This document shows positions 23,956 to 35,214 of a stretch of 64,000 nt of DNA, one piece after another. Made by a program: the position numbers and the translations under genes. The stretch lies in NCBI GenBank assembly GCA_007115705.1, contig QXEO01000237.1:2170108-2234107 (forward strand), in the 5' to 3' direction. Every line of letters starts with the position of its first letter. Positions within the stretch are counted from its first letter, which is position 1. This DNA comes from Dactylis glomerata. Taxonomy: Eukaryota; Streptophyta; Magnoliopsida; Poales; Poaceae. The notes under the pieces are model-generated. The model was not told where the DNA came from and did not search any database. It saw nothing but the letters and a program-made list of their open reading frames with translations.

Positions 23956-24606
23956 GCAACACAATGTATGTATTTCCATATTTTCCTTTGTATGCCGGCG
24001 TGTTGTGCCGGCACAAGACTAATGAATGAAATACCGGCATCCCGAAGAAGCCGGGTAACTAGCTCCGAGGTATATTTGTGGTTTATTTACAGTTTTTTGT
24101 TATATGCCGGCTGGCTTTATTTGAATGTTTCCTATGTCGGCCTAGTAATGTGTCGGCACCAAAGGCCACTCTTCGATTCAGCTGCTGTCCGAAACCCGCC
24201 TTCATGGCTTGCAAGAGTAGATGCCGGAGATTGTCTACACATGGAAAACGGCTAAGGAAATACAAAGCAAGCGAACCGACATTTTCGTTAAAGCTAAAGT
24301 TAAAATTTAAAGTGTCGGATGATTTGAAGTCTAAGTCTCAAAGTTAAAGTACTGTATGTTCGAGGAAGCAACCTTGAGACTCATACGTCGAAAGCCAATT
24401 AAGGTAGACAAGTAGCCAAGGTTGTGAAATTGAGGAAACAGGAAAACAACTCGGTGACTTAGCCAAAAGATGATCCGGCATTAGTAACAAGCAAACCAAG
24501 ATAAAACTTGTTCAGGAAGCAAACCAAAGGAAATTAAACGTGTATATTACATCTGCACCCGGCATACCGGGGATCTGATAAAACTTAAAGTTTTTATGCT
24601 CCAAAG
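23956..24606. other. Convergent 3' regions between B pol and the antisense gene
   Basis: 650 bp without ORF between the sense stop at 23955 and the antisense stop at 24607. The two genes are tail to tail, so both transcripts must end here or overlap as antisense RNA. Confidence 0.5.
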
Positions 24607-27600
24607 TCAAGGAGCAGTGGCAGAAGCAGAGCCGCCGGCAGGTGGAGCGGTAGCAGTGGAAGTGTCGGCTTCAGGTGTGCCGGACCCAGCAGATGGAATG
24701 GAGCCGTCGCCTCCGCCCGGGGCAGATGCCTGTTCCGGAGCTTCAGTGTCGGCTTCCTCAGCTTCATCTTCATCTTGGCTGGAGTCGGAACCCTCAGCAG
24801 CAGCAGATGTCCCGGCATCGTCATTCTTCTCCGGCTCGCGGATGTCCCGGACGAATTTGTCGGTGTCGGCATAGTCCACATAACTATGGGCCAACTCCTT
24901 GCGGCGACGGATATGTTCCGGATCCGTGGTCCAGATGGATCCTTCGCGCACGGTGCGCAAAGTCTCCAAGTCTGCCTTTTCATACCAAGACAAGAAGTAG
25001 CTGAGGGCTTCGTCAGCTCCAACCCTCGCGCCGGAATCTCGCCACTCCCGGAGGCGAACCTTGGCAAGCTGCAGGTCGTTGCCGAGGTCAACCGGATCAG
25101 TGGGAGTCCTTTGTCCCGGCCAGAGGGCAGAGAATGCCTCCTGGGCGCCGTAGAAGAGCTCTTCAGTGTAAAGGGTCATGGCCTCCTTCCGGGACTGCAG
25201 GGCCAGCAGCTGCTCCGACATGTCCCAGTTGGGCGAGTCAACCGGAACACCCCGGTTTTCTCGGTCCAACTGCAAAGCCCTCTCAACGTCAGCGACAGAA
25301 GCGGGAAACATGCCTGCAGAATAGAAACAATGTTAGCAAAAGGAAAATATGTCGGCATAGATGCTATGCCGAAAAAGATTACACTATGTCGGAAAGGATA
25401 AAAGGGGAAAGGATTTGAAGCTTACGGGCAAGGTCGGCATTCAGCTGTGCAACTGTAACCTCCCATTTGGTGGCCTGCTCCTTCAGGCTATCCAGTTCAG
25501 CGTGGGCGTTGGAGGCATCAGTCTCGGAGGTAACAAGCAGGGTCTGGGTTTTCTTCAGTAGGCCCTCCCTCTGTTCCTTTTCGTCCAGCAGCTCGGTGAT
25601 CCGGCCCTTCAACTGCTCAACCTCGGCCTTGTGACCGGCATCCCGGTCGTCCAGTTGCTTGGCCACATCCACCGAGGACACACAATCCTGGTGGCGTGCC
25701 TCCAGTGCAGCCTTCTCATCTGCAAAGATTTCAAGTTAAAAGGATTTGAAGAAAGAAAACAGTGACAAAGAGTAAAGGATTTGAAGTATAAAGTAGCTAT
25801 CCGGGTAACAGCAGGATCCGGCATACCAGTAAGCTCTTTCACCCTCTTGAGAAGCTCGGTGACTTGCGCTTCGGCACCAGCTGAAGAATGTCGGCACAAG
25901 GTTACGTGTCGGCAAGAGTAAGCATTGCAAAGTAAAGAGAGGAAAGATATCCGGCATACAGCAGTATGTCGGCAAAGATTACCTTTCTGGGACAGCTCCT
26001 GCTGAAGCTTGCTATGTGCGTCAGATAGCTTCCGGTGCTCGCACACCAACTCATGGAACATGTCGGCCCGGGTGTTGTTCATGCGCTGCAAAAATGCCGG
26101 GATTTGAAATGTCAGTAGAGAAATTTGACATGATAATTAAAGTGAAGATTTTATCAAGTGATCATTCTTTTAAAGACCCGGCACAGGTGCTGCACACCTA
26201 TCCCGGCTCTCGGTGACTAGGATTTGAAGCTCGAATCGAGCTTATATCCCGGTCAAGAGGATTTGAAAGATAATAGAGATGTGAAATTGTTAAAGACCCG
26301 GCACAGGTGCTGCGCACCTATCCCGGCCCTCGGTGACTAGGATTTGAAGCTCGGATCGAGCTCATATGTCGGCAGTTAATTCAAAAGAAGCTAGCTAAAG
26401 GACTATGAGAAAATCCCGGATGTCCATATCCCGGACAGCCGACATTTTCGGGGACTGGGGATATGTGTGTAAATAGAGAGGACTTACGTTGGTGGCAGAG
26501 GCCAACTTGTGAAGTCTTTGCTGGATGCTGAGGAGCTCGCTGGCGATCGGTATGGGCTTCGCTGCCAGGAAGTCGCTTGGGTCGCCACTGGTCTTGGCTT
26601 CGGCCAGCTTCTTGCTCCTTGAGTCCGCAGTGTCCATGTTGCTGGCGTCATTCCATTTGATGCACTGCTCCTTAAGAGAGCCGAGGCTCTGATCACTTTT
26701 CGTCGCAAGAGGGACGAGGCCCTCGAGTTCTGGGGTGTCGAAGAAGCTGGTCCGGTACCCCGGCCGGGCTGCTGCCCTGCCAAGATGCAGGGCCAGAGCA
26801 GAGCTGGTCCGGAATGCTGCCTTAGGAGGAGCAGTTGCGGCAGATGGTGTGCCGGACTTGGCCGGCTGAATCTTCAACGTGCCGGTCTGGGCCGGTGCAG
26901 TGGTCTTGGCCGGGGCAGTGGTCTTGGCCGGGGCAGTGGACTTGGCCGGTGCAGTGGTCTTGGCCGGGGCAGTGGACTTGGCCGGTGCAGTGGTCTTGGC
27001 CGGTGCAGTGGTCTTGGCCGGTGCTGGGGTCTTGTCAGCTGAAGGAGTCTCGGGTGCGGGCTGTTCCGGCGCGGCCGGTGCATCTTGGCCAGCAGAGGCA
27101 GGATCCGGAATAGTCCGGACTTCCGGCACTAAAGGGCCTTTACCCTTGATGTCTGCTCCGGCGTTTTCAGTTGTGCCGGCGTCGCCGGTGGGCGCGCCGG
27201 AGTCTGGTACTTCTTGGTGGGCTCCTGTGTCCATGTGGACATCAGGAGCCGGAGGTTCCTGTTGAGCCCCCGAGTCCATGTGGACGTCGGGGGCAGAGGT
27301 GTCTTGTTCCGGCGGAGGAACGTCCTTTGCCGGGGAGGAGGTCTTGTCGGGCGCAGGCGAGGATGCCGGCGCCGGGGAGCTCGTGTGACTGGCAGAGGGA
27401 ATGTCGGAGGTAGCAGGGGCAGCGGGCTTGGTAACCTTCGGGTCGCCGCTCAAGCCAGAAGCTTGTTCCGGCTCAAGAGGAGCACTGAAAGAGAGAAAAC
27501 ACCAAGTCAGTAATACAAACAAGAGATATGTCGGAGGAAATGCAAAGAAAAGGAAATTTACCCCGAAGCAACAGGCCTCTGTTTCTTCTGTTTGGGCACG

Positions 27601-29134
27601 CCGACCTTCTGCCTCTTCGACTTCTGAGGTGTGTCGGGCTGGGGCTTCACCCCTCGCTTCCGGCCGGCACGTCCGCCGGTGGAAGGAGGTCCCTGGTTCA
27701 GAGGGGCGGCGTCGAGAACCATATCGTCCGGGATAGCTGAGGACGGCATTGGAAACTCGTAAGCAATAGGTGTTTCTGGAAAGGCATACGCAAGTGGCAT
27801 CGGGTCATAGTACAGCAGGATCTCCTCGTCAGAATCAATCTCACCCCGGTCTTGCGTATAATGCCGGGATGAAGAGCCCTTACCCATGGCAGCTGCAGCA
27901 CGGGTGCTCCTGGGAAGCTTATCCCAATGATCCGGATCTTCAACATCCGCAACGGTGCGGTCCGCCGCGATCTTGATCCGGGAGTTCTCCATGGTTTGGA
28001 AGCTGAATTTCTGTATAAGCAGCAAAGTCAAGTATTCAGACAAGGAAATATGCCGGTGGAAGAGGTATGTCGGATCAATATGATATGTGTCGACAAATAG
28101 ACATGTGTCGGCTTAAGTATCTATGTGCCGGACATGGACTTTATGTATCGGATAAGATGGTTTACCGTTGGGGCGGGCCTATCCCGGCTGTATGGTTCTA
28201 GCCCCCAGGCAAAAGTGGCCTGAGAGGACTTGCAGACATCCTTAATCCGGCGCAGAATGTCGGCCGGAGTCAGCTCGTGTGTGGAGTGCCGGGTGGGGTC
28301 CATTGGCCCGCTCATCTGGCAGATCTTGTGCGACCGGCGCTGCAGAGGGGAGACGCGCCGGCTTATATAGCAGGCCACCAGGTCTTGAGGAGTAAGACCG
28401 GCATCCAGGAGCTCGCCCTTAACCCGGTGAAGCGCATTCACCGGCATCACCGAGTTCTTCGGGTTATAGGTCCAGTTCGTCATGGCCAAGGGTGGCTCGT
28501 CCACAAATGGCGGCAGGTTGAGCAGATCCTCGTCGGTGGTGTTCTTGACGTAGAAGAAGCTTTTCTGCCACTTCTTGCAAGATTCCAGGAGTTCCACCTT
28601 GGGGAAGTCCGAGCCCTTTCGGGACATGATGGTGGCCGCGCCGCAGAGGGTCATGGGGCGGTCCTTCTTTTCCTGGGCCGTCTTCGGCGGGTCGTCCTTG
28701 CTCCGGGGCGGCTCTTGGACGACTTGCTTCCGCAGTTGGAAGTACTTCGCCCAGCCTTGAGTAAGGGCCTCTATGCCGGCATAGCCCTCGCAAAAAGCAG
28801 CGAAGGCGGAGAGGATCATCACGGCATTGGCCGGGATATGATGAGGTTGAAGATCATAGGTGTTGAGGAAGTCCCGGAAGAAGTCCGATACCGGCAGACC
28901 GAAGCCCCGCTCGAAGTGGGCGATGAAGACGACGCGTTCGCCGGGTTCAGGTGCCGGCACAGTTTCTCCCGCTGGTAGCCGGCATGCTACGCCCTCCGGG
29001 ACTCTCCTGGTGGAGGTGACCCAGGATATGTCGGCCGGAGTAACCTCCGACCCCTCCCAGCCGGAGCGTCCTTGGGCTCGGGCCGAGGTATCTTCCTCAG
29101 AGGCCGAGGTAGCCGTCATGCTTGAAGATGCCAT
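24607..29134 (-). CDS. Antisense multi-exon gene of B (putative gypsy-type transposon domain protein)
   Basis: Seven coding exons on the minus strand: 29134-28166, 28010-27562, 27484-26488, 26085-25983, 25880-25827, 25719-25426, 25313-24607. Every intron is GT-AG and every phase agrees, giving 3573 nt and about 1190 aa. Exon 1 carries a block (HFERGFGLPVSDFFRDFL, then AFCEGYAGIE) typical of the family annotated as putative gypsy type transposon (PF04195). Exon 2 is basic (RKRGVK, KSKRQKV), a likely nuclear signal. Exon 3 is P/A/T-rich with hexapeptide repeats of the APAKTT kind. Exons 4-6 look like coiled coil. Exon 7 ends acidic and G/S/P-rich. Antisense ORFs at this position are known for Tat elements; their function is unknown. 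No frame damage was found, unlike the sense genes. Confidence 0.8.
26086..26487 (-). other. Intron 3 of the antisense gene, with a direct duplication
   Basis: Donor CCAAC|GTAAGT and acceptor TTTTTGCAG. It holds two copies of a roughly 75-bp segment (26175-26250 and 26296-26371) starting AGACCCGGCACAGGTGCTGC. Confidence 0.65.
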
Positions 29135-29192
29135 CTTAGTGGCCGGGATAAGGCGTGAGAGCCGGAGTCCCGTGATGTTATTCCTATCAAGG

Positions 29193-29466
29193 CTGGAGAA
29201 AAGAGGGAGGTTAGTCTCTCCGGCATACCACTCTCACAGATGTTAGCAGGAATAGAAGATCTACCGAGGCAGTTAAAATCGGAAATAATCAGGGATATAA
29301 TTTCTGCGGAAGAACACCTGTGAGCTGTTACGAAACACTGCTAGCAATGCTAATCGAAGCAACGAAATATCCAGCAAAGGAACTACCATGGATACAAACT
29401 AGTGAGGCTACCGTAGCCTAGTTGCAGAAGAGCAGGGAAAGGAAGAACAGAGGAAGAGGAACTCAC
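29193..29466 (-). other. Predicted 5' UTR intron of the antisense gene
   Basis: Donor CTCCG|GTGAGT at 29466 and acceptor CCCTCTTTTCTCCAG ending at 29193, with CTAAC upstream as a possible branch site. It lies wholly upstream of the ATG. Confidence 0.5.
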
Positions 29467-29734
29467 CGGAGCTTGGCCTACGGCGATGGAGCGGCGGCGG
29501 CAATTGTGCAGAGGAAGATCCAATCTCCCTGCAAGACTGCGGGGAGAAGAGGCGGCGGTGGCGTCGTCGACGATGACGCCGGACGTCGGCAAGCGGAGGC
29601 GCCGGCGTGCAGGTGGACGACGGCGGCAGCTTCCCTTCTCGGTTTCTTGGTCCGGCGGCGAAGCGCAAGGGGCAGAGGATCTGAGGAAGAAGGCACTGTG
29701 GCGGGGGTAAAAAGAATAAGTTACCCCCACCCCG

Positions 29735-29742
29735 TATTTATA
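29735..29742 (-). promoter_or_regulatory. TATA box for the antisense gene of B
   Basis: Minus-strand TATAAATA in a GC-rich context, about 600 bp upstream of the ATG and well inside the 3' LTR border. The antisense gene therefore seems to have its own promoter rather than using the LTR. Confidence 0.5.
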
Positions 29743-30180
29743 CCGAGGAGGCCGGTCGTGGGGGTCGTGGGGAGGATAGTGCTCCACTCCCCCGACCGTT
29801 TCTGCGGCGAGGCGCCACGTGGCGGCACAAAGTGGGGCGGCGGTTCCTGTAACCGTGCCATGACGCAATGATGGCAAGAAGTAACTGCTGCACTGTGAAC
29901 CGTCGCATCGTGGGTGACCGTTCGAGGTGGCAGGGCAGTTACAAGTCTCGATGCAAAGCTGTCAGACATGGCTTCTCGAGGAAGACTCGTCTATATGTCG
30001 GATTAACTGCCCGATGTATATGTTCCGTCCGGAATACCCTAGGGACCGGCCGGAATAAGTTTTGGAACAGGAACAGAGGCCGGGATATGTGCAGATGTGC
30101 CGGCATATAAATCTGATCGCCGGGGCATAATGAAGAAAGGTATGTTGAACCTGTCAAGGCTCCACAGTTATGACTGGGGA

Positions 30181-30203
30181 ACCTCGGCAGCTTCGGGGAC
30201 TAG
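30181..30203 (+). other. Polypurine tract of B
   Basis: CAGCTTCGGGGACTAG directly before the 3' LTR. C has the near-identical CCAGTTTCGGGGGCTAG. Confidence 0.6.
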
Positions 30204-31176
30204 TGTCGGGGGGATGACCCCCGGTAGGGTCAAGAGAGTAGAAAGACACAAGGTCTATGATTGACTTTATGCCGGGTTATCGAGGAAGGGCCTGGCCGGA
30301 ATATAAGTGCATCGGCCAGGCCGGCATATAATGTGTATCCCGGCTGATACTTGGATATGCCGGCATAGCCGGAATATTTATAAAAGTGTGCCGGCATATA
30401 CTTAGATATGCCAGCCTAACCATTTTGTGTGTTGTGCAGGAGCAGGGGAGGCCGGATTACCCGACCCTCGTAGGTCGTTGGTCCGGCATATAAGTCCTGG
30501 GTATGGCCAACGGTCATATCCGGGATACTTAAGTCAACCAAGGTGTCACATCCCTACAATCAAGGAAGAAAACATCCAAGCATGGTAGCAGAGTAAGATG
30601 GCAGGGTGCACAGTGGAGGTTACCTACCCTCACTGTGCACAAGTACGAGCTTACCGCACAGAGGTAAGGCCACAGTTCAAGAGGTACAAGGTACAGGGAT
30701 ATGGCGTCCCATCGAGAGCAATCAGGGGCGAAGTCAAGGGTCTCTGCCATCGCCACCAGCTCCTGTTTGGAGTGTAGCCCTTGTCTTGTGGTCTTGTATG
30801 ACCGTTGTAACCCTGGCCACCACTATATAAGGTGGCACAGGGAGTCCTAGCAAGGGGGTTGGAAGGTGGTTCACTGCAAGAAGGTTGGAAGGTAGAAGGT
30901 AGATTGATCACTCTGTACTCCTACACTTAGCAGTTCATCTTCCTTCTCTAGCAGAGAGCTTGGAAGCACCATTGTGGTGTACTACATCGACCCATATATA
31001 CAATCAGTAGAGCAGGAGTAGGGGTGTTATCTCCTTACGAGAGCCCCGAACCTGGGTAGATCAGTGTCTCTTTCTGTCGTGCTTTTTAGCTCGTTCCCCT
31101 CTCCCGAATCCTCCAGCATCTAGTTCGGCCCCCATTTAAGCCATCCTATGGCATATGTTGTTTCACCACGACGACA
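30204..31176 (+). repeat. 3' LTR of B
   Basis: 973 bp, near-identical to the 5' LTR. Differences seen: A/G near 18231, C/T near 18286, G/A near 18322, T/C near 18969 (5' copy coordinates). Confidence 0.95.
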
Positions 31177-31181
31177 ATCAA

Positions 31182-32657
31182 ATCTGGTTTGAAATTCCTA
31201 TTTGAATTTTCTGTTTAAACCAGAGGCCGACACGCGGCGTGATCTAATTGGGCGATACCGGTTCGGCCGGATCGGCGATGCTGGTCGTTGGATCTAACTA
31301 ATCTGTATGGCCCAGATCTGATACCGATTCGGTTTAAGTTATTCTATCCTAGCCACAGGATCTGAATCTGACGGATCACAGAGGATGAGAGGGAGAGCTC
31401 ACCGAGGGGCTAGGGTTTGGTCACCAGCGGCGAGCTCCGGCACTGGAATTGAACGGTGGCGATGATGTAGCTGCTTCTAGAGGTGATGGAGACCGAGACG
31501 GAGTGCGGAAGAGGACGGTGAGCACGCGGGCTTGATCGGCTGCTTCTGGAGTGGTCTCGTGTGACGGCTGGGGACGGACGGAATGCTGCAGACGTCGGCG
31601 GCCTTGGCGTTGATGTCGTCGATGATTCGTTGCAGGGAAAAATGCAGGGACAGCCTGAGAAGGAGCGCAATAGAGAGGGAAGTAGAAAGGATAAGAAATT
31701 GGGGGCGTTTGCTCACGGATTCGTCGCCCAGTGCTTGGGATGGCCGCGGTACTGGGAGGTTTCCGACGAGCAATCGCTGTGGATTGGCGGCGGTATTCGG
31801 GGAGGATCAAAGGGAGACGAGAGAGGTACGCGCGGGGTAAATATAGACGTGGCGCGGGGAGGTAACGGCCGGGCATTAACTTGAATTGAAGAGGGGGAGT
31901 AACGGCGGGGAGGGAAATGGTCTCCGGCGTTGATTTCAGCCAGAGGAGGAAGAATGTGACGTGGCCTGACTAGTGGGGCCCGCACGTCAGCGAGGCAAGG
32001 GGAAAATAGAGGGTTACCGTTTCGGGTTCGTTACTGGGCCGCGACTGGCTTCTAGAGTTGGGCCGAAAGGCTTCCCTGGGGCCCCTTTTCATATTTTTCT
32101 CTCCTTTGTTCCTTTTCTTTTTCTATTTTCTTATTTCTTTCACAGATTTTGTAAAAATGCTCCAAATCAATTCAAACCACTTTCAGAAATTTTGTAAAAT
32201 TCATAGCAAGGTTTTAAACCAATAGGAAGCAAGTTTTCAGAAACAAAACAAGATTTTTAATTGAAATATAGGTTGAGCCTAATGGTTTTTTTGCTTGCAT
32301 AAAGCTAAATAGGATTTTAAGATAAATCTCTTGAAAATAGGAAATAACCCTTTATAAAATAATGTTTGAAAATATCCTTCAAACTTATTTTCTTGTAACA
32401 CAATCTTTACTAAATAAAACACCTTTGGGATCCATCCCTTTACAAGCAAGCTTGCATAGGTTTGAAGTAAATTGATAGTTGATCTTTCTCAAGGAAGTTC
32501 TACAAGAAAAATAATAGAAGGTTTAAAATATTTTCTACTAAAACTTTCAAAATAGATTCAAAAGTTTTTAAATTCCTGTGAATTTCCAATCATTTCAAGC
32601 AATACAAAAGCAAAAAAAAAATTCCCCCAAAATTTGTTAAAATCTTGGGATGTTACA
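31182..32657 (-). repeat. 3' LTR of A, second part
   Basis: Contains the GC-rich promoter block (31200-32080), a TATATTTA box at 31838-31845 (minus) and a GTGAGC donor at 31401-31402. It ends GGGATGTTACA. The 151-codon ORF at 31421-31876 is shared with the other LTR but starts upstream of the TATA box, so I do not call it a gene. Confidence 0.9.
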
Positions 32658-32853
32658 GACTACCACCCTTAAAAGAAATCTCGTCCTCGAGATTGGAGGA
32701 AAGTTACAAGGTTTAAGGATCCTAATGGAATTAGGGTGCTACCACCCTTAAAAGAAAACTTTTCTCGGTGGCATCTTGATGCTTCCCTAGGCACTTGCAT
32801 TTTGTTCCCAGCTTGAATTCACCGTTGCGCCATTTTTCCTGAATTCGCTCTTC
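32658..32853 (-). other. 3' end of A internal region with duplicated polypurine tract
   Basis: Minus-strand CTTTTAAGGGTGGTAG borders the LTR (32660-32678) and recurs 80 bp further inside (32740-32758). D has the same pair at 42453-42471 and 42544-42562. Confidence 0.65.
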
Positions 32854-33552
32854 TCAGAAGTGTCGATGTTCGCCGCTATGTTCAAAAGTGGGCATTCCAA
32901 TTGTTCCATCCAATTCTGGTGATAGGAAGATATCATCCATCGTGTTGTCTTCAACAAGGTAGTCCACATCGTCTAAGAATGTGTATCTAGCCTTTTCTTG
33001 GTCGGTCCTCACCAAGGCCAAGACAGCATACAGGCCATCACCATACTCCTTGTTGCTTTTTAGCTGATTTTCATTATAGGATCTCAAAAGATGACCCAGT
33101 GTCAAGTACTGCATGCTTGTCCCACGAACATGATGAGACCACACATCCCAACGAGTTAGGATGGCATCTCTCTGCAGTCTTCTCATGCATTTCATAGGGG
33201 TAAACAAGGTGGACTCTGTAAGAGGTACTGGCACCTTTAAGGGACGGAAGGTCGCCTTATAACCAGCATTGTTGAACCCATTCAAGTTATCGGAGCAAGT
33301 CGTGCTACTTGCCATAGGTACCAGATGGTTCTTAAGAATTCCTTTAGCAACCGTCTTCATAGTTGTTGAAAGGCGCTGGACAACTTGGTCATATCTCAAG
33401 GATGAACTCCTTCTCAGGGAAAGGGGATCTGACGACGCTCTCATGGGCTGGAAAATGGTTCCAGGGATTTGGAGAGTTGCCTCATAACATCGTAGGTCGG
33501 GATGAGGTAGACTTCGGTGGCGTAGGGCTCTGGAATTAGGAGGAAATCTCAT
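32854..33552 (-). CDS. ORF3 of element A, unknown 232-aa protein
   Basis: The frame is open from 33705, but the first ATG is 33552-33550. The N-terminal 60 residues are basic and serine-rich. The middle (about 70-180) contains GYKATFRPLKVPVPLTES and WDVWSHHV. The C-terminus is acidic (DDVDYLVEDNTMDDI). No family is recognised. A homologous but frameshifted and C-interrupted copy in D shows that this ORF belongs to the family. Confidence 0.5.
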   Translation of the reverse strand: MRFPPNSRALRHRSLPHPDLRCYEATLQIPGTIFQPMRASSDPLSLRRSSSLRYDQVVQRLSTTMKTVAKGILKNHLVPMASSTTCSDNLNGFNNAGYKATFRPLKVPVPLTESTLFTPMKCMRRLQRDAILTRWDVWSHHVRGTSMQYLTLGHLLRSYNENQLKSNKEYGDGLYAVLALVRTDQEKARYTFLDDVDYLVEDNTMDDIFLSPELDGTIGMPTFEHSGEHRHF

Positions 33553-34305
33553 AGTTGGCGGTGGCAGTCTCTGGTGTGACTCTCTGGAGAGGGGTGAACT
33601 CTCTCTCTTATAGGCTCGGGGGTAGTCGAACAGGCCGTGTGAGGAGTCGAAACGAAAAGTCGGGGAGGTGAATTGAAGCCGAAGTTGTATCTCCTTCGCA
33701 TTCAAGGTCCACTAAGAAAATGCTTCTGAAACTTGTAGTCGTTCCTCACCGTATTCTTACGTTTTGGCCACACTGGCGTACTATAAGGGGTGTAGCATAT
33801 TTATCCTCCTAAGGTCATGGTTTAAGGACGTCGTCTCTCATGTAGGTATGTCTCTCTAGGTATGTAAAACCAACATTACGAGAGCGAATAATAAGAGTAG
33901 TAGGAGTGGTGATCAATCCATCCTGCACCCAAATCATTAATTCATACATGGTTTTGCAAACCTCATATTCTAACCCTTGTTCAACCTCACTAGACTTTAA
34001 ACAAAGTTTTGTCAAAGGTTGGGACTAAGCTCCTCAATTTTTTTTTGAATTTGAAAACAAAGTCTATCGTTTCCTAACTAGGGTTTTGGGCAAACTCGGC
34101 CGTAAGGCGATAACTTCTTGCGTTGTAAAGCTTTCAGCTTGCTGAATCTATGAGAAATAACACACCCGTACAAGGAGTTACCCATTGGGCTTACAAGTCC
34201 AATCTTTATTTATTACAGGTAATAATCGAATACAATTGCTCCAGGGTTGACCGTACTTTGTTGTGTCTTCACCTTGTATTGGCGGCATCCTTCAGTCATT
34301 CCAAT
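33553..34305 (-). other. Untranslated stretch between ORF2 and ORF3 of A
   Basis: 750 bp without a supported gene. The corresponding part of D (53520-54240) is clearly related. It may contain splice acceptors for ORF3 (for example CAAGTTTCAG near 33730), not verified. Confidence 0.4.
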
Positions 34306-35214
34306 TTAATAAAGTCTTGGAGCCCCATTCTCTGAACATTTGTCCGCGTAGTGTCCCTTTTGCTTGCACTTGTAACAGGTGATCATTCGGATGTCTCTTT
34401 TCACGCTATCTTGCATGTTTTCTTTATGGTACTTTCCTGGGCATCTTCTCACATAATGTCCTAGCTCTTTGCATTGGAAGCACATCACCTTGCTGTTGTC
34501 CTTCTTCCTTTTGGGTCTTTCTAGGGCTAGAAGATCTCTCACTTCATTTTCTTCATATTCCACTACCGTTGTGGGAAAACTTTCTCGTTTCTTTGAGCAA
34601 TTTCTAGACAAGTGTCCTTCTTCTTCGCATGAGTAGCAACACTTGGTGGTAGGGTTGTGTGTTGTCCCCATGTCTTTACCTTCCATCTTTATTTTGAGTC
34701 TTCCATCTTCAGGGGTCCTTCCTGGCACTTGGTTCATCCTATCCTTGGCTTGTTGATTTATTCGTTGAACTGTGGAATAAAACTTACATTCAGCGGGAAT
34801 ATGTTTTGTTCCTTCACATAGGAAACAAGTAACTTGGCTCATGGGACACTCTTCAACTGGGTGACTCACATCGCAGTAGGGACACTCTCCATGACAGTCC
34901 TTAGAGGCGTGTCCTACTTCTCCGCATTTCTTACAGGCTTGGCATATTATCTCAGTATCAACTTTCGTTGACTTTTCCCCCTGCTCATCTTGCGGCAGGC
35001 TAGCGTTGGCACTGGCCAAAAGCTGGGACATCATTTGTATTATCCGTGAATGATTGTCCAGTACTTGCTGCACTCCCAAAGGTAATTCCCTACCATCATG
35101 ATTAGCCGTATTCTGAGTCACCATCTGCGAAATCCTTGTATGCGCTTCAACTAATTGTTGCATTGCAATTTCCAACTGAGTGTTGTTGCGATTAAACACG
35201 TGTTGAGGTTGCAT
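34306..35214 (-). CDS. ORF2 of element A: six-zinc-knuckle protein
   Basis: 302 aa from ATG 35214-35212. The N-terminal about 90 residues are Q- and N-rich and helical. Then come six knuckles: CKKCGEVGHASKDC, CPYCDVSHPVEEC (one residue short), CFLCEGTKHIPAEC, CYSCEEEGHLSRNC, CFQCKELGHYVRRC and CYKCKQKGHYADKC. CX2CX4HX4C knuckles bind single-stranded RNA in nucleocapsids and in cellular CNBP-type proteins. The bases ACCCAAACAG before the ATG make a 3' splice site, so ORF2 could be expressed from its own spliced mRNA. D keeps only a decayed last knuckle. Inference: the RNA-packaging protein of this element family, encoded apart from ORF1. Confidence 0.75.
   Translation of the reverse strand: MQPQHVFNRNNTQLEIAMQQLVEAHTRISQMVTQNTANHDGRELPLGVQQVLDNHSRIIQMMSQLLASANASLPQDEQGEKSTKVDTEIICQACKKCGEVGHASKDCHGECPYCDVSHPVEECPMSQVTCFLCEGTKHIPAECKFYSTVQRINQQAKDRMNQVPGRTPEDGRLKIKMEGKDMGTTHNPTTKCCYSCEEEGHLSRNCSKKRESFPTTVVEYEENEVRDLLALERPKRKKDNSKVMCFQCKELGHYVRRCPGKYHKENMQDSVKRDIRMITCYKCKQKGHYADKCSENGAPRLY

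Larger units (their letters stand above)
18112..31176 (+). mobile_element. Element B, Tat-type Ty3/gypsy derivative with antisense gene
   Basis: Two 973-bp LTRs (18112-19084 and 30204-31176) differ at about four sites (0.4%), which suggests insertion about 0.15-0.2 Myr ago. Inside are a gag N-terminus, a 1.9 kb repeat-rich spacer where capsid, protease and RT should be, an RNase H plus integrase ORF, and a multi-exon antisense gene. The element cannot be autonomous. The motif CCGGCATA recurs in LTRs, spacer, pol and antisense gene alike. Confidence 0.9.

Noticed and set aside
31421..31876. A 151-codon minus-strand ORF conserved in both LTRs of A
   Set aside because: It starts upstream of the LTR TATA box and its conservation is simply LTR identity; composition is GC-rich low complexity.
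32854..33705. ORF3 of A as a possible RT or integrase remnant
   Set aside because: No catalytic motif of either family is visible, and the first in-frame ATG is only at 33552.
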